DNA of 48,772 nucleotides from an uncultured Nitrosomonas sp. GTDB lineage: Bacteria > Pseudomonadota > Gammaproteobacteria > Burkholderiales > Nitrosomonadaceae. The notes under the pieces were generated by a model. It searched no databases, was not told the origin of the DNA, and saw only the letters and a program-made list of their open reading frames with translations. Location of the stretch: assembly GCA_902826115.1 (NCBI GenBank), contig CADEDO010000017.1, positions 1 to 48,772 on the forward strand. The letters are read 5' to 3'. This document shows, one piece after another, positions 37,882-46,856 of the stretch (position 1 is the first letter of the stretch; each line of letters starts with the position of its first letter). The position numbers were made by a program, and so were the translations under genes.

Positions 37882-39687
37882 ATGTGGTCGGATCCGGAAG
37901 TTGTGAATCTTGAAAAAGTACGTGTCAGTACCAATCAGGATGTGGCACAGCGCATGCGATTGGGCGGATTGTTTTATGTGTTGTGCAGCGTTGCTATCAT
38001 TTTGACATCGCCAGTGCTGATCACACAGCCATTCATGGCTATCTTTGTTGTTGTGTTTATTATCCTGGCATTATCGCGCTTCATCATTTGCACACGTGCT
38101 TTTAATCAACAAATTAACCAGACAGTGTTTGTTGAAACTTCCATTGCGGCCATTTATCTGTTGACGGCCTTGACCTGGGCGGCTTTTCTGGTGTGGATTT
38201 TTTCGTCGATCAGCGAAATTGATAGCGGTGCGACGCTCGCTGTTATCTGCACAGTGGGTTTTATCTCAGGAGGTATTGCTGCTACTGCGCCACGAATTCG
38301 ACTGATGCTTGCATTTGCACTATTGATCTATCTGCCAAGCCTATTGAGTCTCGCTGCTTTTATGCCGGGCGATAGTGGTTTGGTGTTGATCATTCTCGGA
38401 TTGGCTTATCTGGTTTTTTCTGTACACAATGGCAAGTTGCAGCATGAGAATTACTGGGTTTCTCGCCAGCAGGCTCTGTTGCTTGAAGAGCAGGCAATCG
38501 ATTTGGAGCATGCCCGCTTGCAGGCAGAAAATGCCAATAAAGCCAAATCAGCCTTTCTTGCAGCAATGAGTCATGAAATCCGCACGCCGATGAATGGCGT
38601 GCTCGGTATGACCGATATTTTGGCGGCGACTGAACTCAATCCCGAGCAAATCAAATACTTGAGTGTGATCCGTAATTCTGGGCGCACGCTGCTGCGTGTC
38701 ATTGATGATATTCTTGATTTTGCCAAAATAGAGGCGCACAAGCTGAGCGTGGTAAACCGTCCATTCGATTTGCACTTGCTCATTAATGAAGTCGATTTGT
38801 TATTTCAAACCAAAGCTGAGGAAAAATCGTTAAATTTTTCAGTCGATGTCAATTGTAATTTTTCCCTGAATCCTATCGGTGACCCAGACCGTATCAAACA
38901 GATCCTATTCAATCTGCTGGGTAATGCTTTTAAATTTACCGAGGAAGGGGAAGTTCAGCTTTCTGTACATTGCGTTCCGGATCCGGAGCAACACATCGTA
39001 GAGCTGATATTTACGGTTTCAGACACCGGGGTGGGTATTTCCGCAGAGAATCAATCCCGCTTGTTCCAGGAATTTATGCAAGTGGGTGAATCTACTCAAC
39101 ACATTCAGGGAACCGGATTGGGTCTTGTGATCACGCGCAACTTGTTAATCCTCATGAATGGAGCAATCACGCTTAGCAGTGAGGTTGGCAAAGGATCCCG
39201 GTTTTGTGCACGCATTCCATTGAAGTATGAAATGGTCGAGAAAGATGCGTTGCCAGAATTAGCGCCAATTCGGCCTCAAGCCGTTGTCAGTGGGCATCGT
39301 CCGCGCGTATTGCTGGTTGAAGACAACGAAGTGAATCAGCTCATCAGCAAAGCCATGCTGGAGCATTTGGATTGCGAGGTGATTTTGGCGTGTAACGGGG
39401 CTGAAGCCATTACAGCATTTTCATCGCGGCCAGTTGATCTGATTCTGATGGATTGCAATATGCCGGTGATGGATGGATTTGAGGCGACGCAACGCATCCG
39501 CGCGCTTGAACAGCAAGAAAATAGTCAGCCGGTGCCGATTGTGGCGCTGACTGCACACGCCTTCGAGCATATCAAGCAACAATGTTTTGATGCCGGCATG
39601 GATGAGCATTTGAGCAAGCCATTTGATCAGGCACAGTTAGGTCAGTTATTGCAGAAGTTTTTAGTCGATCGTTTGGGAAAGTCGTGA
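37882..39687 (+). CDS. Membrane-bound hybrid histidine kinase
   Basis: This 601-aa protein has about six hydrophobic segments in residues ~28-195 with little periplasmic sequence, so the sensor is the membrane domain itself. Next come a short coiled linker, a HisKA domain with phospho-acceptor His231 in [14 protein letters not shown], a HATPase domain ([28 protein letters not shown]) and a receiver domain with VEDNEVN and phospho-acceptor Asp524 in [12 protein letters not shown]. No HPt domain or output regulator is adjacent. ATG 37882 has AAAGG 10 nt upstream. The next gene on the strand is the ASK1-like scaffold protein. Confidence 0.92.
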   Translation: MWSDPEVVNLEKVRVSTNQDVAQRMRLGGLFYVLCSVAIILTSPVLITQPFMAIFVVVFIILALSRFIICTRAFNQQINQTVFVETSIAAIYLLTALTWAAFLVWIFSSISEIDSGATLAVICTVGFISGGIAATAPRIRLMLAFALLIYLPSLLSLAAFMPGDSGLVLIILGLAYLVFSVHNGKLQHENYWVSRQQALLLEEQAIDLEHARLQAENANKAKSAFLAAMSHEIRTPMNGVLGMTDILAATELNPEQIKYLSVIRNSGRTLLRVIDDILDFAKIEAHKLSVVNRPFDLHLLINEVDLLFQTKAEEKSLNFSVDVNCNFSLNPIGDPDRIKQILFNLLGNAFKFTEEGEVQLSVHCVPDPEQHIVELIFTVSDTGVGISAENQSRLFQEFMQVGESTQHIQGTGLGLVITRNLLILMNGAITLSSEVGKGSRFCARIPLKYEMVEKDALPELAPIRPQAVVSGHRPRVLLVEDNEVNQLISKAMLEHLDCEVILACNGAEAITAFSSRPVDLILMDCNMPVMDGFEATQRIRALEQQENSQPVPIVALTAHAFEHIKQQCFDAGMDEHLSKPFDQAQLGQLLQKFLVDRLGKS

Positions 39688-39831
39688 GAGTGCAAGATTG
39701 AAGGAATTTTGGCACTCAAACTGCTAGGAATAGTGCATAGTTCTCAGATCAAGACAATTTCTCGCTATAGGTGATGAAAAAATTGGCGCGAAATGCTGAG
39801 CCAGTTATTTCTTAAAGGGAGGTATATCGCC

Positions 39832-41250
39832 ATGAATCCTTACTGTTTTGTCATTACCTCGTTTGGTAAGAAAGAAAATCTGAATGATCTAAAATTGAAG
39901 CAAGCCGCAGGGGAAACAGGGCCTGTTCAGACCATTGATTTCGATAAAATTTACACTGAGTTGATTGAGCCAGCCATCATTAAAGCAGGTTTGGAGCCAT
40001 TGATAGAAAGGGAAGAAAGGAGCTTTGGGTCAATTCATAAAACCATGTATGAAAAGATCATCTTATGTGAATATTGCATAGCCGATCTGACTAACTGCAA
40101 TCCAAATGCCTACTATGAGCTGGGGATGCGCTACGCGGTTAAATCGTCCACCACGATTCCGATCATCGCTTCCTCCCATTTTCCGTTGCCTTTCGACATC
40201 GGTCCCAACCGGATATTGGTTTATCAGGTGGACAAGGATTTTAATCTGGTTGATCGGGACAATGACATTAATAAGCTGGCTGATAGCCTCCGGCATGCCA
40301 AAAAGAACCGATCTACCGACAGCCCTCTGTATGACATGATCAATGGCATTGCCTTTCAGAATTCGGTGGCGCATGAGAAAACGGATGTTTTCAGGGACAA
40401 AGTTCAATATAACGAGGTGATCAAAAAAGAATTGGCTCATGCACGCAATTTGACGGATGCTGATGCCAGCAAGACTAAAGCGCTGCGGATTGAAGCGATC
40501 CACCAAATCGTTGCGAAATATGAGCCGCTGGAGAACATAGAAACGGCCGTGTTGATTGATATCATGATTTCTTACCGGAATATTGAAGCATTCAGTGAAA
40601 TGCAAAGCTTTATCAAGCAATTGCCACGTTATGTTTTTGAAACCCTGATGGTGCAGGAACAATATGCTTTCGTCCTCAACCGCAATGGCGGCAAAGCTAA
40701 ACCAGTGGATGAAATGATGATACGCGAAGCTGAGTCTGTGCTGAAAAAGCTGGAACAGGACGGGAAGGCAAGTAGCGAATCTTATGGCATCTGGGGAAGA
40801 ATATATAAAGACAAGTTTGAGCGAGCCTATCGAGCTGGCAGCATTGCTGAGGCAAGAATCTATCTCGAGGATGCTTTGTCTTATTACGAAAAGGGATTTG
40901 AGTCCGATCCGCGCGATGCTTATCCTGGAGTGAATTTTGTAACTTGCCTGGAGTTACTGGGAGAAAGGGAAAAAGCATTGCGTTTGTTGCCTGCCGTGGA
41001 GTATGCCGTCAATGCCAAAATAAGGCGAAAAACACCCGACTACTGGGATTACGTCACTTTGCTCGAACTGGCCGTGATTGAAAATAGATGGCCTGCCGCT
41101 GACCGGTACTTCTACAAAGCCAAACCCTTGGCTGTCGAAGAATGGATGTTGGCAACGACCAAGGAAAACCTCAGCAAGATCCTTAATTTCAGAAAAGCGC
41201 GTAATGAGAATACGATTGATCTGGAAAAAATAGTGACTTTATTCGGTTAG
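39832..41250 (+). CDS. Deoxyribosyltransferase-like domain fused to ASK1-type TPR scaffold (DUF4071)
   Basis: This is a 472-aa protein. Residues 1-135 (MNPYCFVITSFGKK, HKTMYEKIILCEYCIADLT, NAYYELGMRYAV, LPFDIGPNRILVYQ) look like a nucleoside 2-deoxyribosyltransferase-type Rossmann domain. Residues ~210-455 are alpha-helical repeats with SYGIWGRIYKDKF (near 317-329), YPGVN (364-368), YWDYVTLLELAV (404-415) and EEWMLATTKENL, the MAP3K TRAFs-binding (DUF4071) pattern found in animal ASK1. No kinase domain is present. GGGAGG 9 nt upstream supports ATG 39832. It is convergent with a patatin protein bearing the same scaffold. Function is inferred to be nucleotide- or NAD-derived-signal sensing, not shown. 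Confidence 0.8.
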   Translation: MNPYCFVITSFGKKENLNDLKLKQAAGETGPVQTIDFDKIYTELIEPAIIKAGLEPLIEREERSFGSIHKTMYEKIILCEYCIADLTNCNPNAYYELGMRYAVKSSTTIPIIASSHFPLPFDIGPNRILVYQVDKDFNLVDRDNDINKLADSLRHAKKNRSTDSPLYDMINGIAFQNSVAHEKTDVFRDKVQYNEVIKKELAHARNLTDADASKTKALRIEAIHQIVAKYEPLENIETAVLIDIMISYRNIEAFSEMQSFIKQLPRYVFETLMVQEQYAFVLNRNGGKAKPVDEMMIREAESVLKKLEQDGKASSESYGIWGRIYKDKFERAYRAGSIAEARIYLEDALSYYEKGFESDPRDAYPGVNFVTCLELLGEREKALRLLPAVEYAVNAKIRRKTPDYWDYVTLLELAVIENRWPAADRYFYKAKPLAVEEWMLATTKENLSKILNFRKARNENTIDLEKIVTLFG

Positions 41251-41368
41251 CATGTTTTTGGGTGACGTGCACACAGAAGGTTAAGTATTAGACTTGGGGC
41301 AATTCGAAGTTTTGCGTGAACATATGCGCTTTTGCGCTTAATGCGCCTCTGTTCACGAGAACTATGAG

Positions 41369-44077
41369 CTAAGATTTCAGCTTCAACAAGCGATCCAGCT
41401 TCCCGCGCGCCAGGAACCACCGATCCACCAGATGGATATGAATGTTGGCTAGGAGATAACCCAGTGCGGCAATAGCGATCTTGGTCAGCACGCTTCTGGC
41501 TTTGTCAGTGGGTTTTAGCCACTGCAACATGGGTACAAAGATTCCAGCGACAAATAAAGCCAGGGTTAACAGCAGGCCGCCCCAAGTGAGTTCCATAACC
41601 GGCTCATTTTTGATTGACCATAGTAATCCGAGCGAACCTATTACGATAAGCAGCATGGTTAGAGACGCCAATGCTTTATAAACCCAGTTCAAATCCCATA
41701 CTTTAAAGAAAACTTTGCGCGCTACCTGCAGTTGTAGATGTAAATCCTGGCTTTGTGCGTTGGTGTCTTTTTTTAATGCAAGCAGAGGTTCCAGTGGTCG
41801 GAATGGCCATTCCACGCCTGTGGCATCAATGTCATAGCCCCCCCAGGTGCCGGGCTTGCCGGATTGACGATGTTGTTCCTGCAATATTTCAAATTCACGT
41901 CGGGTTATCCGGTAGCCGCTTGCCATCAGCGCATAGGCCTCGATTTCTGTGAAAGCATCCAGGTCGGTGCGTATGCCGGCAATTTTTTCCTGTAGCTCGC
42001 GATCAATACCGTAGGAAGTCAGACTGTTTTGACCATGCACGGGCGGCTGAGGATCCTGACAGTTGATCCAGTCCAGTGGTGTGGTTTCCAGTTCTTTGCG
42101 GGTATGCACAAAAAACAAACCATCCAGTGCGAGACTGTCCAAACGGCTGCGCAGATCCTGGTATTCTGCTTCACGCACGCGGTCCTGAAGAATCGAGCTG
42201 GTGCGTAATAAAACACCGGGTGGGGCATCGGAGGGATTGCTGACATCACCCATTTGTCCGCAGGCATCGCTGCACAGTATGCGCGTGCAACCTTCATTGA
42301 GTAAGCCTGCAATCCCCTGATTGTCGTGTACGCCACCATCCACCAGGCGGATGGTGCGTCCTTCGTAGAGTCCGGCAATGGTGAGCGGTTCAAACAAACC
42401 CGGCACACAAGCGGATGCAGCGACTGCATAACCTAATCGATAATTTTGTAATTCTGTGCTCGGTGTCTGCCGGTAATTCATGCGCCGGTAGCGTTCATTG
42501 ATGTCGATTTCACCGCTGATCTGACTGGGTGGTTCGCCCATGGAGTGGGCGGTAAATTGCCAGTTATGGCCTGAATTCAGGGAAGTGCTGTTGAGTACCA
42601 ACGTAGGTACCTTGGCGCGTCGCAGCCAGTTGGAGAATTTGGGTTTGAAGGATTCTGAATCAGTCGCATCTTTGGGCTTAATCAGCAATTCCGGCATGGT
42701 GCGTGGCTTTCCATTGGTATGGCCGTCAGCGACTGCTTGATATAGCTCGGATTCATACAATTCTCCCAATCGATGGCTGCGGGAATAATTCTTGCCGGAA
42801 AATACGCTGAGATTGTCATGCATACTGGCAAATGTTTGCATCTTGATATCTTTTTGCACGCCTGCAAGAAATTTCACCTGTACTCGTCGGACAATCTCGA
42901 TGTAATCATCGCGGGTAATTTCATTATCTGCTTTGGTTTGTAGGCAGTTTTGCACCTCCAGGTAATAATGCGCCCCTAGAATGCTGCCTCCGGAAACCGT
43001 GGAGAGGGCTTCCACACTGCGCAAGGCGTCCATCTCCGCCAGTCGCGCCAGTACGCCCAGATGAAAGAAAGATGCGCGAAATCCGCCGCCTGAGAGCGCC
43101 AATCCAACTTTTCCGGTGCCTGCCTGCAATGCGCGTTGAGCATTTTCTTGACCGACAATCTGCGAGAGTGTTTTCCAGGCGGGATGCCAATCTGCAGGAT
43201 GATCGGTTTCTCGCGGAGGGGAGAGTCCCTGCAGATGGGCAATATGCAATAGTTGAGTGAACAAAGTCTGCTGTTTCCAGTTTTCAGCATGCGCCACATT
43301 GGCTGCGGTGAGCCGCACGCTGGTTTGTTCGTAATCTTGCAAACCAAAATAAATCTCGGCTAGTGTCACTTGATGCCAGAATTGCTCTTCTTCATCCAGG
43401 TGATGAAACTGATCCAACCATGCCGGTATTTGTTCTGCCATTTGCTGACGTAAAGTCAGCGCTTGCTGCTGCAAATGATGCGCTTCACTGGATGAAGTAC
43501 CGCTACGCAGGGCGATGCCTTGGGTGCGATCTGCCAGTAAATCGAGGATGAATGCTGCATTGGTACCGCCATATCCCATGTCCTGCTGGGGATTGCGTTC
43601 AAAAGCAGAGCGGTAGAAAGATAAGGATTCGTATAAATCCTCCATTTGTCCGAATAACTGCCATTTTCTCTTATGAACCGCGCCTCCCAGGCAGAGCGTT
43701 TCGGTGTTGTTGTTTTCCGGATCGCGTAGACCGATTTCTTCCAACCAAGTGAGGGCTTGTTGCAGCCTTTTTCTTGCGGGTAGCTCTGCATCTTTGTACG
43801 TGCATAGAGCCAGTTGCTGGACGAACCATACTTCATCTTGCGCTGCTGCTGTTTTCCACCATGTTTGTTTAACCATGTTTTCTTTAGCAGAGCGCGATGC
43901 GCGTTGTTTATCGCGCGCCAGACTTAATAACTGACAGGCGGAATAGAATGCCGATTGCTTTTTTAAAAGTTTGGTGTGTTCTTTGATGATTTGAATGTCA
44001 TCGGGACAATGCTTGTCTTTGATGATTTTCTGAATATGTGCCAGTGATTCCTGCTGCTGGTTCAAAGCAATTGACAT
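41369..44077 (-). CDS. Patatin-like phospholipase with N-terminal ASK1-type TPR scaffold and C-terminal membrane anchor
   Basis: This is a 902-aa protein. Residues ~75-285 form a helical scaffold of the same kind as the convergent gene: GGAVHKRKW (131-139), YGGTN (169-173), FWHQVTLAE (233-241), ENWKQQTL (265-272). Residues ~324-600 are a patatin lipase with oxyanion loop LSGGGFRAS (328-336), nucleophile Ser362 in TVSGGS, and catalytic Asp580 in VDGGVHDNQG, all intact. The last ~110 residues hold three hydrophobic segments. GGAG 6 nt upstream fixes ATG 44077. It would hydrolyse membrane phospholipids; the scaffold probably controls activation. Confidence 0.88.
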   Translation of the reverse strand: MSIALNQQQESLAHIQKIIKDKHCPDDIQIIKEHTKLLKKQSAFYSACQLLSLARDKQRASRSAKENMVKQTWWKTAAAQDEVWFVQQLALCTYKDAELPARKRLQQALTWLEEIGLRDPENNNTETLCLGGAVHKRKWQLFGQMEDLYESLSFYRSAFERNPQQDMGYGGTNAAFILDLLADRTQGIALRSGTSSSEAHHLQQQALTLRQQMAEQIPAWLDQFHHLDEEEQFWHQVTLAEIYFGLQDYEQTSVRLTAANVAHAENWKQQTLFTQLLHIAHLQGLSPPRETDHPADWHPAWKTLSQIVGQENAQRALQAGTGKVGLALSGGGFRASFFHLGVLARLAEMDALRSVEALSTVSGGSILGAHYYLEVQNCLQTKADNEITRDDYIEIVRRVQVKFLAGVQKDIKMQTFASMHDNLSVFSGKNYSRSHRLGELYESELYQAVADGHTNGKPRTMPELLIKPKDATDSESFKPKFSNWLRRAKVPTLVLNSTSLNSGHNWQFTAHSMGEPPSQISGEIDINERYRRMNYRQTPSTELQNYRLGYAVAASACVPGLFEPLTIAGLYEGRTIRLVDGGVHDNQGIAGLLNEGCTRILCSDACGQMGDVSNPSDAPPGVLLRTSSILQDRVREAEYQDLRSRLDSLALDGLFFVHTRKELETTPLDWINCQDPQPPVHGQNSLTSYGIDRELQEKIAGIRTDLDAFTEIEAYALMASGYRITRREFEILQEQHRQSGKPGTWGGYDIDATGVEWPFRPLEPLLALKKDTNAQSQDLHLQLQVARKVFFKVWDLNWVYKALASLTMLLIVIGSLGLLWSIKNEPVMELTWGGLLLTLALFVAGIFVPMLQWLKPTDKARSVLTKIAIAALGYLLANIHIHLVDRWFLARGKLDRLLKLKS

Positions 44078-44240
44078 GAGCATCTCCTTTTTGTTGAGGC
44101 TGTTTGCAGCATACCTGACAATAAAATGGATTGGCAACAACGGTCGGGACTGCGTCTTTAAACTTTCTTTTCACGTTGGGATAGAACGTTGGGATAGAAA
44201 TTCGAACGATCTTTCTATGCGATTTGATCAAGTTATTATC

Positions 44241-44289
44241 AATAAAAAACCCAGTACACCTAAAGGAGGAAAAGGAGGGGTGTACTGGG
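44241..44289 (-). terminator. Rho-independent terminator, minus strand
   Basis: Read on the minus strand, CCCAGTACACC pairs perfectly with GGTGTACTGGG (11 bp; 44289-44279 and 44260-44250) around an 18-nt C/T-rich loop and is followed at once by TTTTTT (44249-44244). The T-tract shows it acts on minus-strand transcripts, so it would end an RNA before the patatin gene rather than serve that gene. Confidence 0.85.
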
Positions 44290-44387
44290 CGACCAGCATA
44301 AACTTGAACATGATCCAACCATCCGGCTACGCGGGCTGAGGCGCGCTGATTGGTGCGGAATATTCACCATTTAGGGCTTGATGAATA
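44241..44387 (-). ncRNA. Candidate Fur-repressed small RNA
   Basis: On the minus strand a sigma-70 promoter (44422-44394) is followed by a predicted start near 44387 and an intrinsic terminator ending near 44241, defining an RNA of about 147 nt. No convincing gene lies between: the possible frames are under 40 codons with no family likeness. A Fur box overlaps the promoter. Promoter plus Fur box plus terminator in a gene-free stretch is the layout of RyhB- and PrrF-type iron-sparing RNAs. This is a prediction from arrangement only. Confidence 0.5.
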
Positions 44388-44393
44388 GATGGC

Positions 44394-44422
44394 ATTCTAT
44401 AGGATAATAATCTTTAATGCAA
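44394..44422 (-). promoter_or_regulatory. Sigma-70 promoter overlapping the Fur box
   Basis: On the minus strand TTGCAT (44422-44417), a 17-bp spacer and TAGAAT (44399-44394) form a good sigma-70 promoter. The first three bases of the -35 element are the last three of the Fur palindrome, so bound Fur would block RNA polymerase. Confidence 0.6.
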
Positions 44423-44436
44423 ATGATTCTCATTTG
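44420..44436. promoter_or_regulatory. Fur box
   Basis: CAAATGATTCTCATTTG is a perfect 7-3-7 palindrome whose core ATGATTCTCAT matches the Fur consensus (AATGATAATCATT type). It is the only strong Fur-like site seen in the window. It overlaps the -35 element of the minus-strand promoter and lies 335 bp before the FG-GAP gene on the other strand. Confidence 0.75.
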
Positions 44437-44770
44437 TGTGTAAATAAATTTTGTATGCTTCAGAATTGTGAATTCCACTGCATGATTGATAATTTAATCT
44501 TCCGCTGCCTGATTTATTTCACATTACCTAATGTTAGAACCTGTTGTCATAGATCAAACTATTTTGTTGAGACACCATGATAATAATTAAAGGTTAATGA
44601 AATATGCCATTCGCATATGAATGCTTATTAGTCAATAGCTGGGTAGAGATTATGGTAGGTTGTTCAGAATCACGAAGTATATTGATCATTTTGATTGTAA
44701 GTAAGCGCTGAGAAGGCGACTGTGGTCAAATAAGTCCGAAGATGTTCATATTCGTAGGGAGGATTTGATT
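44437..44770. other. Leader region of the FG-GAP gene
   Basis: These 334 AT-rich bases hold no supported gene; a 63-codon plus-strand frame at 44389-44580 crosses the Fur box and resembles nothing. Promoter and leader for the FG-GAP gene are expected near 44600-44760, ending in the strong GGGAGG ribosome-binding site. Confidence 0.45.
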
Positions 44771-46717
44771 ATGAAAGTCATTAATTTATCCAGTTTGGAT
44801 GGCAATAACGGTTTTCGTTTGGATGGTTTGGCAGCAGGTGATAGGACAGGCTTTTCAGTCAGCGATGCCGGGGATGTCAATGGCGATGGTTTTGATGATT
44901 TGATCATCGGTGCTCCTGGCATTGATTCAAATCGTGAAAAGTCTGGTGCTGGTTATGTGGTGTTTGGTAAGTCTGCGGGATTTAATGGCACGTTTGATTT
45001 ATCAAGTCTTAATGGCAATAACGGTTTCCGTCTGAATGACAACGACAACATCAACGTTTATCTTGCTGAATTGTTGGGGCATGCGGTGAGCAGCGCCGGA
45101 GATGTCAATGGCGATGGGTTTGATGATGTCATGATTGGTGCGCCACTTGCTGATGGCTATGAGGGAGACTACGCTGGTATTTGTTATGTGGTGTTTGGTA
45201 AGGCTTCCGGTTTCACTTCCGTGTTGAATTTGTCGATGCTTAATACGAGTAACGGCTTGGGTGCAAGTGGAGATCATGGTAATGAGAGTAGCAGAATTAT
45301 TAATACGAGTACTGGCTTTAGTGTAGATGGAGGTCATGGCCATGAGATCGGTAGAATTATCAGTAATGCAGGGGACATTAATGGGGATGGTTTTGACGAC
45401 CTGATTTTTAGCAGATATTTCGAAGGAATGGAAACTTCTTATAGTGGCCCCAGATTTGTTGTATTTGGTAAGGCAGAAGGGGTTCCCGATAAACCCGTTT
45501 ATTTTTGGGAACCGGAGTATGCATCATGGGGCGGGACGGTAAGTGGCGCGGGTGACGTCAATGGCGATGGGATTGATGACTTGATTATGGGGGCGAAGAG
45601 CGGATATGCCGGAGGTGGTGGTTTCATTGTTTTTGGCAAAACAGGGGATTTCAGTTCCATGGCGCTAGCCGATGTGGACGGTAATAACGGTTTTCTCGTG
45701 ACGGGTGCGGGTGTTTTTGTCAATAACGCGGGCGATGTCAATGGTGACGGTTTTGGTGATGTGATTGTTGGCGATGGGATGGTTTTTGGCAAAGCCTCAG
45801 GTTTTAGTGCTCAGGTTGATATATCTGATCTCGACGGTGTGGCGGGTTTTCGCCTGGAGGGAGCAGTAGAGGGATTGGTCAGCAGTGCGGGCGATGTCAA
45901 TGGGGATGGTTTTGATGATTTGCTGATTGGTGGCAGCGATGTAAAAGGCGATGGTTCTGGCTCAAGTTATGTCGTGTATGGCAAAGCATCCGGTTTTGGT
46001 GCGATCTTGGATTTATCAAATCTTGACGAACGTGCCGGCTTTCGTTTGGATGGAGTGGCAGCGGACGATGGAGCGGGACAGGCAGTGAGTGGTATCGGCG
46101 ATATAAATAATGATGGGTTTGACGATTTGATCATTGGCGCCCCCGGCGCTGATCCAAATGGTGCAGATTCAGGTTCCAGCTATGTGGTATTTGGCGGTAA
46201 TTTTACCGATGACGAAGTGATATTGGGTACCTCTGGCAATGACAAACTCATTGGTACTGCGGCAGCGGAACGTTTTGAGGCGGGTAGTGGCAATGACAGG
46301 ATAATCGGTCGTGGTGGTGCTGATGTATTTCATGGCGATGCGGGTAATGATTATATGCGGATACGTGACTTAAATTTTCAGCAAGTGGCTGGTGGTTCTG
46401 GAAAAGATACGTTGGGACTTGGCGGTAGCGGATTGAATCTTGATCTCAGTAGCGCGGGCAACAAGATCAGCGGCATCGAGATTATTTATCTGTATGGCAC
46501 CGGAGATAATACATTAACGTTAAATGCAGAGGATGTGCTGAACTTATCAGACAGCACTGATACCTTAAAAGTGAATGGTAATGCAGGGGATCGTATTGTT
46601 GGACTGAGTAATGGTTGGGAAGATGGCGGCACTGATGGCGATTTTCACACTTATACGAACGATGCTGCGGTATTGTTAGTCGGCCTGAATGTTGAGACGG
46701 ACTTTCCTGTGATTTGA
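44771..46717 (+). CDS. FG-GAP (integrin-type) beta-propeller protein with RTX-like C-terminus
   Basis: This is a 648-aa protein with no signal peptide. Seven FG-GAP repeats carry a calcium-loop signature such as GDVNGDGFDDLIIGAP, GDINGDGFDDLIF and GDVNGDGIDDLIMGA, enough for a complete seven-bladed propeller. From about residue 480 there are RTX-like nonapeptides (GTSGNDKLIG, GSGNDRIIGRGGADVFHGDAGNDYM) and a beta-rich tail ending VGLNVETDFPVI. This layout suggests type I secretion and a calcium-dependent surface or extracellular role such as adhesion. No HlyB/HlyD/TolC genes are nearby. The ATG at 44771 has GGGAGG 8 nt upstream. Confidence 0.88.
   Translation: MKVINLSSLDGNNGFRLDGLAAGDRTGFSVSDAGDVNGDGFDDLIIGAPGIDSNREKSGAGYVVFGKSAGFNGTFDLSSLNGNNGFRLNDNDNINVYLAELLGHAVSSAGDVNGDGFDDVMIGAPLADGYEGDYAGICYVVFGKASGFTSVLNLSMLNTSNGLGASGDHGNESSRIINTSTGFSVDGGHGHEIGRIISNAGDINGDGFDDLIFSRYFEGMETSYSGPRFVVFGKAEGVPDKPVYFWEPEYASWGGTVSGAGDVNGDGIDDLIMGAKSGYAGGGGFIVFGKTGDFSSMALADVDGNNGFLVTGAGVFVNNAGDVNGDGFGDVIVGDGMVFGKASGFSAQVDISDLDGVAGFRLEGAVEGLVSSAGDVNGDGFDDLLIGGSDVKGDGSGSSYVVYGKASGFGAILDLSNLDERAGFRLDGVAADDGAGQAVSGIGDINNDGFDDLIIGAPGADPNGADSGSSYVVFGGNFTDDEVILGTSGNDKLIGTAAAERFEAGSGNDRIIGRGGADVFHGDAGNDYMRIRDLNFQQVAGGSGKDTLGLGGSGLNLDLSSAGNKISGIEIIYLYGTGDNTLTLNAEDVLNLSDSTDTLKVNGNAGDRIVGLSNGWEDGGTDGDFHTYTNDAAVLLVGLNVETDFPVI
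45241..45360 (+). repeat. Imperfect 60-bp tandem duplication inside the FG-GAP gene
   Basis: Positions 45241-45300 and 45301-45360 align without gaps at about three quarters identity (both begin TAATACGAGT and end AGAATTAT). They encode two versions of a 20-residue unit, NTSNGLGASGDHGNESSRII and NTSTGFSVDGGHGHEIGRII. The copy keeps the frame and lengthens one propeller blade connection. Confidence 0.85.
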
Positions 46718-46815
46718 TTTTGCCAGGAAATGTAAATAATTTGTGTAAATGGTCATTTAGCAGGCAACTGCTTATTTTGTTGCGCTGAATTTTTGTGAGT
46801 GCCTCATATAAGATA

Positions 46816-46851
46816 AATAAGGGATTAGCATCATTAAGCTAATCCCTTATT
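46816..46851. terminator. Bidirectional terminator hairpin
   Basis: AATAAGGGATTAGC (46816-46829) and GCTAATCCCTTATT (46838-46851) form a perfect 14-bp stem with an 8-nt loop. It lies 99 bp after the FG-GAP gene and, on the other strand, 5 bp after the CCA end of the tRNA-Lys fragment, where a native tRNA terminator would be. Confidence 0.75.
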
Positions 46852-46856
46852 CTATT

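Noticed and set aside
43998..44318. Minus-strand 106-codon frame crossing the terminator upstream of the patatin gene
   Set aside because: It runs through a strong intrinsic terminator and overlaps the patatin start in another frame; the small-RNA reading explains the region better.
44389..44580. Plus-strand 63-codon frame across the Fur box
   Set aside because: No ribosome-binding site and no family likeness; it overlaps well-supported regulatory sites.
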